Shown here: piece by piece, positions 33,161 to 40,827 of the stretch
Layout of the letters: each line of letters opens with the position of its first letter
Position numbering within the stretch: the first letter of the stretch is position 1
Assembly (NCBI RefSeq): GCF_000974425.1
Contig: NZ_CP010429.1
Location: 3,968,001 to 4,032,000 of the forward strand
Direction: 5' to 3'
From: Spirosoma radiotolerans
GTDB lineage: Bacteria; Bacteroidota; Bacteroidia; Cytophagales; Spirosomataceae
DNA: 64,000 nucleotides
Translations under genes and position numbers: made by a program
The notes under the pieces: generated by a model
What the model saw: only the letters and a program-made list of their open reading frames with translations
What the model was told of the DNA's origin: nothing
Databases searched by the model: none

Positions 33161-33583
33161 ATGTGGATTCTTTTTGCCTTACTGGCGGCTATATCAGCGG
33201 CCGTTGTCGTTACACTTTCCAAAGCCGGGATCAAGCATGTTGATTCGAGTCTGGCCTTTGCCATTCAGTCCGTCCTGATATTGATCGTATCCTGGAGCGT
33301 GGTGATTGTACAGGGAAACCTGCCCGATGTCTCACGTATTGAACGTCGTGTCTGGATTTACCTGATCATTGCCGGAGTCGTCACCTGCCTGTCGTCGTTA
33401 TTTTCGTTCCGGGCGCTGAAGCTGGGAAATGCCTCTCAGGTATCACCCATTACGAATGCCTCGCTGCTCTTCTCAGTAATTCTGGCCGCCGTTTTTCTGA
33501 AGGAAAAGGTGAGCTGGCAGGTGATTATGGGCGCTCTTTTGATGGTAGCCGGGGCCATCATCATCGCCGTAACGAAAGAGTAA
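33161..33583 (+). CDS. EamA-family half-size transporter
   Basis: The 140-residue protein has about five hydrophobic segments and one EamA repeat (FALLAAISAAVVVTLSKAGI, SPITNASLLFSVILAAVFLKE). Full DMT exporters have two repeats, so this is the single-repeat form that would need to dimerise. Substrate is unknown. The ATG at 33161 lies directly after the heptamer repeat, which may influence its expression. The helicase gene follows 80 bases on. Confidence 0.9.
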   Translation: MWILFALLAAISAAVVVTLSKAGIKHVDSSLAFAIQSVLILIVSWSVVIVQGNLPDVSRIERRVWIYLIIAGVVTCLSSLFSFRALKLGNASQVSPITNASLLFSVILAAVFLKEKVSWQVIMGALLMVAGAIIIAVTKE

Positions 33584-33633
33584 ACGACACGGCCGGGATG
33601 ACGTTTGAACGCAGAACTCGTCTATAAATCGAG

Positions 33634-33641
33634 TATCTTTG
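33634..33641 (+). promoter_or_regulatory. Possible -7 box for the helicase gene
   Basis: TATCTTTG fits TAnnTTTG and ends 22 bases before the ATG at 33664. No well-spaced TTTG -33 element is present (the nearest is 26 bases upstream), so the support is moderate. Confidence 0.3.
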
Positions 33642-33663
33642 TCTATTATCTCCTGTGCGCTTT

Positions 33664-36129
33664 ATGACCATTCCCGTAAACGAAAAACTTGACCTTGCCA
33701 ACAATTTTGTTCTGCATACCAACCAAAATATATTCCTGACCGGCAAAGCCGGAACCGGAAAAACAACCTTTCTGCAGCAGATCAAACAACTGAGTGCTAA
33801 GCGTCTTGCGGTTGTGGCCCCCACGGGTGTGGCCGCCATCAACGCCGGGGGCGTCACGATTCATTCGTTATTCCAACTCCCATTTGGGCCGCTGGTACCG
33901 GGGGCTACGCAGCGTGAAGGCAAGAAATTCAATAAGGAGAAAATCAATTTGTTGCGTACCCTGGACTTGCTGGTGATCGACGAGATCAGTATGGTCAGGA
34001 GCGATGTGCTGGACGGCATCGATGAAGTGCTCCGGCGGTATCGCACGAACTCAGCTCCCTTCGGGGGCGTACAACTGCTGCTGATCGGGGACATGCAACA
34101 GTTGCCGCCCGTTATCAAAGACGAGGACTGGGCACTACTTCGGCCTTATTATGATACGGGCTATTTTTTTGGTAGCAAAGCCTTGCGGCAAACCTCCTAC
34201 GTCCCCATCGAACTAACGCACATTTATCGGCAGTCCGACGAACGCTTTATCAACCTCCTCAATAGCATTCGTGAAAAAACGGTAACCAGAGCTCAACTGG
34301 ATAATCTGAATCAGCGGTACATTCCCGATTTCTCTCCCAAAGATGACGAGGGCTACATTACCCTATCGACGCATAACTCGGCAGCGCAGCAAATTAATAA
34401 TCAGAAGCTGTTGGCGCTGAAAGGAAAACCCCGCCTGTTTACGGCTACTGTAGAAGGTGATTTTCCGGCCCACACCTACCCGACCGATGCCAGCCTTGAA
34501 CTGAAAGTGGGGGCTCAGGTGATGTTTATCAAAAATGACATTAGCCGGGACAAACTATACTACAATGGCAAAATCGGCCGAATCACTGACATGGACGATT
34601 CGGCTATCTATGTAAAGAGTCATCAGGATGGGGAGGAAATCGTCGTGTATCCTGTGGACTGGACGAACATCAAGTACACCCTGGACCCAATAACCAAGGA
34701 AATCAAGAGTGAGCCTATTGGCACCTTCAGGCAGTTTCCGCTTAAGCTTGCCTGGGCCATTACGGTACACAAAAGCCAGGGGCTTACGTTCGAAAAAGCG
34801 ATTCTCGATGTGTCGTCGGCCTTTGCGCATGGACAGGTGTACGTAGCGCTTAGCCGCTGCAAAACCCTGGATGGGTTGGTCCTGCGCTCACCGATTCCGG
34901 CGCACAGCATCAAAACCGAACTGGAACTGGAAGACTTCCATGTGCATGTTCAGCAGCAAACGCCGAACGAACAACACCTGCACCAGGCGAAGCTTACCAA
35001 CCAGCAACACCTGCTCCGAGAGTTGTTTTCATTCGAACGCACCACGTCGCTGCTCTATCGGTGCCGGCGCGTTGTGAATGAGCACGCCAGCAGTTTGGAT
35101 GCCGAAGGCTCCCCTATTCTGACGCAGTTAACGGATCTGGTGCGCGAAAGAGCCAGCGATGTGTCGGGCCGTTTTCAGCACCAATTGCCGAGTTACTTCG
35201 CCAGCGAAAACCTGCCCGAACAGAATCAGGCTCTTCAGGAGCGGGTCAGCAAGGCGGGTACGTATTTCCAGACGCTGTTGGGTACTGAATTACTCCCACT
35301 CCTACGCAGTTTCCCCACCGATTGCGACAACAAGAAGGTGCGTGATCTGCTGCTGGAAGTACTGGACGAACTGGAGAAAGAATTATTCAGCAAGCTGCGG
35401 AGCTTTGAGAGCTGCCGCGAAGGCTTTAACGCGTTGAATTACTTACAGGCTCGAAACCGGGCCGAATTGGATTTTCAGCCGGAACGCAAAAAACACGAGC
35501 CTCAGGTTGCCGAAACACCGAGTTCGGATAGTCCGGCACGGGGTGGTTTGTACGGTGCCCTGATGAAATGGCGGAACGATATGGCTGGTGAACACAACAC
35601 CTCCGGCTTCATGGTTTTACCACAAAAAACCATCGTCGAGTTAGCCCGCCTTCGCCCAACGAACCAGGCTGAACTACTGGCCATCAAAGGATTTGGTAAG
35701 ACCAAAGTGAAACAGGTTGGCGAAGACATTCTGCGTATCATTCGGGAAACGCCCACGGGCCGGGCCACCAGCACGGCCACCCCCAAGGTAAAAACGCCTA
35801 AACAGCCCAAAGACCCTAAAGAAATGTCGCCTGCCATCACCTATGCATTCTTCCAGGCAGGAAAAGCCGTTGAGGAGATTGCCGCCGAACGCGGGTTAGC
35901 CGTTTCGACCATCGAAAGCCATTTGCTGCCTTATGTCAAAACTGGTGAACTAGCCATTAATGCGCTGCTCCCTCCGAAGAAAGTGGCCAGTATTCGGGCT
36001 TACCTTGAGTTATATCCGTCCGAGCCTCTAAGCACGATCCGGCAGGGACTGGGCAACGATGTATCCTTCAGCGACATTCGGTTTGTGCAATACGCCATGC
36101 GGGCCGAATCAGGTGAAGCCGGTGCGTAA
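33664..36129 (+). CDS. Pif1-family DNA helicase with HRDC and helix-turn-helix domains
   Basis: From ATG 33664 the protein has 821 residues; a GTG at 33655 would add three. Residues 1-430 are a Pif1/RecD-like SF1B helicase: Walker A GKAGTGKT (27-34), VVAPTGVAA, Walker B LLVIDEISM, GDMQQLPPV, and the late VHKSQGLTF and YVALSRC motifs. An alpha-helical region follows, then HRDC (about 625-695; IKGFGKTKVKQVGEDILRII) and a C-terminal HTH_40 domain (about 720-805; SPAITYAFFQAGKAVEEIA). It likely unwinds G-quadruplex or forked DNA. This fused form is common in Bacteroidota. Confidence 0.92.
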   Translation: MTIPVNEKLDLANNFVLHTNQNIFLTGKAGTGKTTFLQQIKQLSAKRLAVVAPTGVAAINAGGVTIHSLFQLPFGPLVPGATQREGKKFNKEKINLLRTLDLLVIDEISMVRSDVLDGIDEVLRRYRTNSAPFGGVQLLLIGDMQQLPPVIKDEDWALLRPYYDTGYFFGSKALRQTSYVPIELTHIYRQSDERFINLLNSIREKTVTRAQLDNLNQRYIPDFSPKDDEGYITLSTHNSAAQQINNQKLLALKGKPRLFTATVEGDFPAHTYPTDASLELKVGAQVMFIKNDISRDKLYYNGKIGRITDMDDSAIYVKSHQDGEEIVVYPVDWTNIKYTLDPITKEIKSEPIGTFRQFPLKLAWAITVHKSQGLTFEKAILDVSSAFAHGQVYVALSRCKTLDGLVLRSPIPAHSIKTELELEDFHVHVQQQTPNEQHLHQAKLTNQQHLLRELFSFERTTSLLYRCRRVVNEHASSLDAEGSPILTQLTDLVRERASDVSGRFQHQLPSYFASENLPEQNQALQERVSKAGTYFQTLLGTELLPLLRSFPTDCDNKKVRDLLLEVLDELEKELFSKLRSFESCREGFNALNYLQARNRAELDFQPERKKHEPQVAETPSSDSPARGGLYGALMKWRNDMAGEHNTSGFMVLPQKTIVELARLRPTNQAELLAIKGFGKTKVKQVGEDILRIIRETPTGRATSTATPKVKTPKQPKDPKEMSPAITYAFFQAGKAVEEIAAERGLAVSTIESHLLPYVKTGELAINALLPPKKVASIRAYLELYPSEPLSTIRQGLGNDVSFSDIRFVQYAMRAESGEAGA

Positions 36130-36162
36130 GACAGTAGGTTATAAATCTTGGTATATTTGAGT

Positions 36163-36390
36163 ATGAATAACTATCCCGAATTTATTAGTTTGAACCCTAC
36201 CATCAGGTTTGGGAAACCATGTATTAAAGGCACACGAATTGCGGTACAGGACATTTTGGGATGGCTGGCTTCTGGTATAGCCAATGATGAAATTTTAGAC
36301 GACTTTCCCGAGCTAACCCTCGAACACATTCATGCTGCACTCGCATTTGCCGCCGACAGCGAACGTCGTACGCGATTAATCGCAGCTTGA
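36163..36390 (+). CDS. DUF433-family antitoxin
   Basis: From ATG 36163 there are 75 residues typical of DUF433: INPTIRFGKPCIKGTRI-like start (NPTIRFGKPCIKGTRIAVQ), a small winged-helix core (DILGWLASGIANDEILDDFPELTLEHIHAAL), and no other domain. DUF433 proteins pair with DUF5615 PIN-like toxins. Its stop TGA overlaps the next ATG (ATGA), as expected for a toxin-antitoxin operon. It probably binds its own promoter, though no operator was identified. Confidence 0.9.
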   Translation: MNNYPEFISLNPTIRFGKPCIKGTRIAVQDILGWLASGIANDEILDDFPELTLEHIHAALAFAADSERRTRLIAA

Positions 36391-36680
36391 TGAAACTACT
36401 TCTTGATGCTAATTTGTCGTATCGACTAGTCAAAAAACTTACAGCCGTCTTTTCTGACTGTCTGCACGTCACTCGGACAGGACTGCCAATTCCCGCCGAG
36501 GATATCGCTATCTGGCAATGGGCAAAGACCAACCGCTGAATTATCGTCACAAATGATGACGACTATTACAACCTGGCAAATACCTATGGATTTCCTCCCA
36601 AAGTCGTCTTGTTGCGCATGGGCAACCAATCCACTTCAGTTGTTGAGGCAACATTAAGAAAGCACATCGATAATATATAG
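36390..36680 (+). pseudogene. DUF5615 PIN-like toxin gene interrupted by an in-frame TGA
   Basis: The frame reads MKLLLDANLSYRLVKKL and the rest of a DUF5615 PIN-like domain for 49 codons, meets TGA at 36537-36539, then continues in the same frame for 46 codons (IIVTNDDDYYNLANTYGF, VVLLRMGNQS) to TAG at 36678-36680. Both halves fit the family without a shift, and the stop falls between NR and IIVTND, where a sense codon, for example TGG, is expected. The second acidic motif (TNDDD) of the active site is lost from the short product, so the toxin is probably dead. Read-through or a sequencing error are alternatives. Confidence 0.85.
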
Positions 36681-36783
36681 ACGCTGGATCAGTCTAATGA
36701 GCTTGGGCTCTTGGAGTTATTTTAGCTATATGCAACGCTAACTTTGAACTGAATTACTGTCAATTATCGCTCATAAATCAGAA

Positions 36784-38937
36784 TCAGTACCCACCATAAA
36801 ACTTTCGGAGACCCCACTCGATGGCCACCAAGGTTAGTATGACGAAGAATAACCAGCGCCAGTTGATGAGTTCGTTCATTTCTTCAGTGCTGGTCAGGCG
36901 GGCGGGGTGCGGACGATTGGTCAGCGTACGAACGAGTTCATCCGTTTGACTGACGGTGTAGAATTGCCCGCCTGTCTGCTTGGCGAGCTGGCGAAGCAGC
37001 CCATGATCAGCGGTGGTGTTAAGGGCTTCAAGTTGCAGGTCACGTACCACAAACTGCCCCGTCGACTGCTCTGCCTTGTTGTTGACCGTTACGCTGGCTT
37101 TGAACCGATACGCACCTTCGGGCAGACGGCTGATTTCAAAACGGCTGTTTGCCTCCGTAGGCGTGTAGTTGAACGAACGGGTCAACCCTTTCTCATCGCT
37201 GATCTCAAGCCGAACAGGTTTATCATACAGCCGCTCGTAAATATCGTTATATAACTCCGTCTCGAAAATAACTTTTTCACCCGCTACGAACTCATTCCGA
37301 ATTGGATAGACCCGAAGTTTACGTCGGTCTTCCTTCACAGAAATCAATTGAATTACTTTCTGAATCAACTCATCAACGACCTCCTGTTTATCGGTCAGGG
37401 CATACTCCTCCAGCCGCCATGACCACAACCCTTCACCGGCCAGCACAGCCGTTTTACGAGGGCTGGTTACGTTCAGGGCCAGCAAGGGCTTGGTGGTGCG
37501 GACGCTGCCGACCTGCTGCCAGAGCACGACTTCACTGCCCGCCTGCAACCTGAATTCGCCATACGGCACCGACATAGGCGGTAATTTGGACAAAATGCCA
37601 AGCCGCTCCGGATCGAGATTTAGTTGCTTGAAGGCGGGGTTGAATACCCCCGTAACTTTGTCGCTCTGGTTCGGCTGGGCGTTCACTTGCATCACCGGGT
37701 TCGACGTGTTGAAGGGCCCCAGCGATGATTGATTGCCAAGTATGTACAGCACGGGCGTATTTTTGGCCAAATATTTCTGCAGCAGTGGGCTTCCAACGCC
37801 CCCATTATCAGGAATCTGGTGCAGAATGATCAGATCATAGGTCTTATCGGCCGGAGGAGTGGCTTCTGCCGGAGTTCCCGTCAGAATACGCACATCGAGT
37901 TCGTAATTCTGGTTCTTTTCCAGAATATTCCGCAATGCTTTTACATCCGGGTGCGGAGTCAGCGCCAGCAAAAGCACTTTCTCTTTTCCATCGATAACAT
38001 CCAGATAAACATCCTGCCGGTTGTTACGCGTACTGAATTCGCCGGGTTGTGGTAAAACCTCCACCACATAATGCTGAACCCCTTTTTGGGTAGCTGTAGT
38101 CTGGAAAGTCAGTTGGTTGAACGAATCACCTTGTCCGCCCACTTTTCCGGCAAAGTTGATAGCCTGCCGACCTAACTCTTTGCCATTCTGCCGCAACACT
38201 ACGGTAGCGCTGCGTCCCTGATAACCATTACTAATGACTTCAGCTTTCACGGGAAACTGGTTGCCCAGATAGGCAATCCGGTTAGCTATGATGCCTTTCA
38301 GCTGAATGTCTTTTTTCGGGATCGTGTCGCCCAGGCCAATCGTCTGCAAGGCAAACGGGTACTGACCAAACGTTGGGGAAAGCCCCTGATTGAAAATACC
38401 ATCCGACACCAGCACGACATCGGTCAGGTTGCGCCCTTCATAATCGGATCGGATGCCTGAGAGCAGCCCCGATAAATCGGTTGTGCGATGGGTGAACGGG
38501 ATTTGCGTTAGATCCGACCTGCCTTCCTCATCCGTTGAGACAGAATCACCGAACGTATGAATAGACACGTCCAACCCTTTCTCGGTCAATTGCTGTTGAA
38601 GTGTCTGTAAGCTTGCCAGTGCCCGGGTCAGCGCCGGACGACCCGCAGCCACTACCGACTCGGAGTTATCGATAGCCAGTACAACTTTAGGTTTCTCAGT
38701 CAGCGTACGCAGGCTTCGAATCAGCGGGTTTAGCAGCAAAAAGGCCAGAAAGCTGACAACGACAAAGCGTAATGCCGCCAGACCATAGGTCGTTCGTTTA
38801 TCGAATCCTCCGGTAGCCGCGCCACTACCCGCAAATCGGGGCAGCGGCTGATACATGGCAAACGCATAGACTGCTCCCACGAGCAGGCACACCAGAATCC
38901 ACCAGGCAGAGGATTGAAAAATTACGTCAGAACGCAC
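36784..38937 (-). CDS. VWA-domain membrane protein, conserved in Bacteroidota
   Basis: The 717-residue protein starts with GTG at 38937. Two N-terminal membrane helices (about 11-30 and 51-71) precede a VWA-like domain with DNSES (90-94) and VVLVSDG. The middle (about 330-480) has a glutamine-amidotransferase-like fold (VLLLALTPHPDVKALRNIL, YDLIILHQIPDNGG). A beta-sandwich region follows, and a single membrane helix sits near the C-terminus (WRWLFFVILTLVAIEWGL). The layout is that of uncharacterised Bacteroidota VWA membrane proteins near Bat-type genes. Function unknown; topology suggests a large periplasmic part. Confidence 0.85.
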   Translation of the reverse strand: MRSDVIFQSSAWWILVCLLVGAVYAFAMYQPLPRFAGSGAATGGFDKRTTYGLAALRFVVVSFLAFLLLNPLIRSLRTLTEKPKVVLAIDNSESVVAAGRPALTRALASLQTLQQQLTEKGLDVSIHTFGDSVSTDEEGRSDLTQIPFTHRTTDLSGLLSGIRSDYEGRNLTDVVLVSDGIFNQGLSPTFGQYPFALQTIGLGDTIPKKDIQLKGIIANRIAYLGNQFPVKAEVISNGYQGRSATVVLRQNGKELGRQAINFAGKVGGQGDSFNQLTFQTTATQKGVQHYVVEVLPQPGEFSTRNNRQDVYLDVIDGKEKVLLLALTPHPDVKALRNILEKNQNYELDVRILTGTPAEATPPADKTYDLIILHQIPDNGGVGSPLLQKYLAKNTPVLYILGNQSSLGPFNTSNPVMQVNAQPNQSDKVTGVFNPAFKQLNLDPERLGILSKLPPMSVPYGEFRLQAGSEVVLWQQVGSVRTTKPLLALNVTSPRKTAVLAGEGLWSWRLEEYALTDKQEVVDELIQKVIQLISVKEDRRKLRVYPIRNEFVAGEKVIFETELYNDIYERLYDKPVRLEISDEKGLTRSFNYTPTEANSRFEISRLPEGAYRFKASVTVNNKAEQSTGQFVVRDLQLEALNTTADHGLLRQLAKQTGGQFYTVSQTDELVRTLTNRPHPARLTSTEEMNELINWRWLFFVILTLVAIEWGLRKFYGGY

Positions 38938-38943
38938 GTTGTC

Positions 38944-39016
38944 AATGATAAATAATGAATGATAAATGATAAATGATGCGTGACCGATACGATTGTATCA
39001 TTTACCATTACTAATT
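38944..39016. repeat. Heptamer-periodic inverted repeat, AATGATR type, element 3
   Basis: Five in-phase 7-mers (AATGATA, AATAATG, AATGATA, AATGATA, AATGATG) occupy 38944-38978, and complementary 7-mers (TATCATT, TACCATT, ACTAATT) occupy 38996-39016. The element fills the gap between the fabG stop and the GTG of the VWA gene and overlaps the first two bases of the fabG stop codon region. Confidence 0.75.
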
Positions 39017-39761
39017 AGGTTAACATGCCTCCGTCTACTTGCAGTACCTGACCGGTGATGTATCGGGAGAGGTCGGAGGCTAAGAAGACAGCACAATCAG
39101 CGACTTCTTCGGGTTGGCCTCCTCGTTTCATTGGAATTTGCTGTTTCCATTCCTCAAGCGCCTTTTCATTAATCTCACCGGTCATCTCAGTTTCAATAAA
39201 GCCTGGAGCAATGGCATTGGAGCGGATGTTCCGCGAACCCAGTTCAAGGGCAACAGATTTTGTAAACCCAATGATCCCTGCTTTTGAGGCTGCGTAATTG
39301 GCCTGCCCCGCATTGCCCCGAATGCCCACCACCGATGTCAGGTTGATAATAGAACCCGACTTTGCTTTCATCATGGATTTAATGGCCGCTTTAGTGAGGT
39401 TAAAGACCGACTTAAGATTAACGTTAATTACCGTGTCCCATTGTTCTTCGGTCATACGCATTAACAAGCCATCTTTTGTAATACCAGCGTTGTTGATCAG
39501 TACATCGAGTTTGCCAAAATCGGCGAGAACCTGGGCAATGAGGTCGTCGGCGGCTTTATAGTCCGATGCATCGGAGCGATAGCCTTTTACTTGTCCACCA
39601 AACGCCCGAAGTTCGTTCTCCAGCGCCTGTCCTTTCTCAACACTCGACAAGTAGGTAAAGGCAACACTGGCACCTTCCTGAGCAAACTTTTGTGCCATAG
39701 CCCGTCCAATTCCGCGCGACGCACCCGTAATCAGGGCAACTTTTCCTTTCAGTAAATCCAT
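39015..39761 (-). CDS. fabG: 3-oxoacyl-[acyl-carrier-protein] reductase
   Basis: From ATG 39761 (MDLLKGKVALITGASRGIG) there are 248 residues, the standard FabG length; an in-frame upstream ATG at 39815 adds an unconserved extension. The glycine motif is GASRGIG (13-19), NNAG lies near residue 90, and the catalytic Ser-Tyr-Lys is seen in LTSVVGIRG and YAASK. It reduces the beta-keto group during fatty acid elongation using NADPH. The C-terminal YITGQVLQVDGGM is typical. Confidence 0.95.
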   Translation of the reverse strand: MDLLKGKVALITGASRGIGRAMAQKFAQEGASVAFTYLSSVEKGQALENELRAFGGQVKGYRSDASDYKAADDLIAQVLADFGKLDVLINNAGITKDGLLMRMTEEQWDTVINVNLKSVFNLTKAAIKSMMKAKSGSIINLTSVVGIRGNAGQANYAASKAGIIGFTKSVALELGSRNIRSNAIAPGFIETEMTGEINEKALEEWKQQIPMKRGGQPEEVADCAVFLASDLSRYITGQVLQVDGGMLT

Positions 39762-39958
39762 TGTAAGGGGTAATAATTGATAGAAGTCGGAGAATGAATG
39801 ATGAATAAGATACAAAATCCATTCTACTCAATTTAATAGGGTTAATCTCCTACTAAATTTAGCCAAAATTAGTAGTTTGGTCCGAAAGGACAAGGTACGC
39901 ATAGGTTTTGGTTTCGTGGATAAGCTGCGTTACTTTGTCAAAAATCAAGTACTCCACC

Positions 39959-40717
39959 ATGCGCCATTGTTTGCTTCTAATCCTCTTCCTTTCGTCGGTG
40001 TCTGTTACACGGGCGCAGAAAATTTTTTCTCACAACGATTATGCCAAAGCAAGGCCGTTTACGGAAGCGTATGAACAACGGGCCGACTTTATCGAAGCCG
40101 ATGTCTGGCTACGGAATGGTAAACTGGTGGTTTCTCATGAGAAGCCAGAAGAGTCTCCGCAAAAACCACCAACGCTCGACTCGCTGTATCTTCAACCCAT
40201 TGTCCGTTTATTTCAGCAGTATAAAGACAGACCCAGCGCAGATCGCGATTACACATTTTCGCTGGTTATCGACATAAAAGAAAACCCGGCCGAGGTGCTT
40301 CCTAAACTCATAGCGATGCTGCAATCGAATCTGGTTTGTTTCAACCGGATGGCGAATGCCAAAGCGGTACAGGTGATCATTAGCGGAAGCCGCCCCAGAA
40401 TTGATACCTACCTTGATTATCCGCTACTTCAGTTCGACGGTCGGCCCAGCGAAGTATATGATCAGGAAACACTTCAGCGCGTGGCCCTCATCAGTGATAA
40501 TTTCCAGTCATATTCGCGCTGGGATGGCACCGGCGACCTATCCAGTGATGACCGGGACAAACTCAAACGGGTTATCAAACGAGCCCATAGCGACAATAAA
40601 CCGTTTCGTTTCTGGGCAATTCCGGACACGCCCAACAGTTGGAAACAACTACGTAAACTAGGCGTCGATATCATTAACACCGATAAAATAGGCGAGGCTG
40701 TTGGGGCGATTCGGTAA
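39959..40717 (+). CDS. Exported PI-PLC/GDPD-superfamily phosphodiesterase-like protein
   Basis: From ATG 39959 (252 residues) there is a signal peptide (MRHCLLLILFLSSVSVTRAQ); this is why I prefer it to the in-frame GTG upstream. The mature part begins IFSHNDYAKARPF and has FIEADVWLRNGKLVVSH, which resembles the His/Glu/Asp start of the TIM-barrel phosphodiesterase active site, and ends with FWAIPDTPNSWKQLRKLGVDIINTDK, as in that fold. The exact substrate (glycerophosphodiester or phosphatidylinositol) is not known. No operon partner. Confidence 0.8.
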   Translation: MRHCLLLILFLSSVSVTRAQKIFSHNDYAKARPFTEAYEQRADFIEADVWLRNGKLVVSHEKPEESPQKPPTLDSLYLQPIVRLFQQYKDRPSADRDYTFSLVIDIKENPAEVLPKLIAMLQSNLVCFNRMANAKAVQVIISGSRPRIDTYLDYPLLQFDGRPSEVYDQETLQRVALISDNFQSYSRWDGTGDLSSDDRDKLKRVIKRAHSDNKPFRFWAIPDTPNSWKQLRKLGVDIINTDKIGEAVGAIR

Positions 40718-40827
40718 GGCTAAGTTGGTCGATAGCACTGGTTATTAGGGCGCAACAGTAAACCGTTTCACTTCTTTACTTTTAGGTTTACCAGCAGTTG
40801 TTAATTTCCTAAACCAGTACTCATCGG

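Noticed and set aside
36224-36550. 108-codon minus-strand frame across the toxin-antitoxin genes
   Set aside because: It is antisense to two recognisable plus-strand genes (DUF433 and DUF5615) and has no motif of its own.
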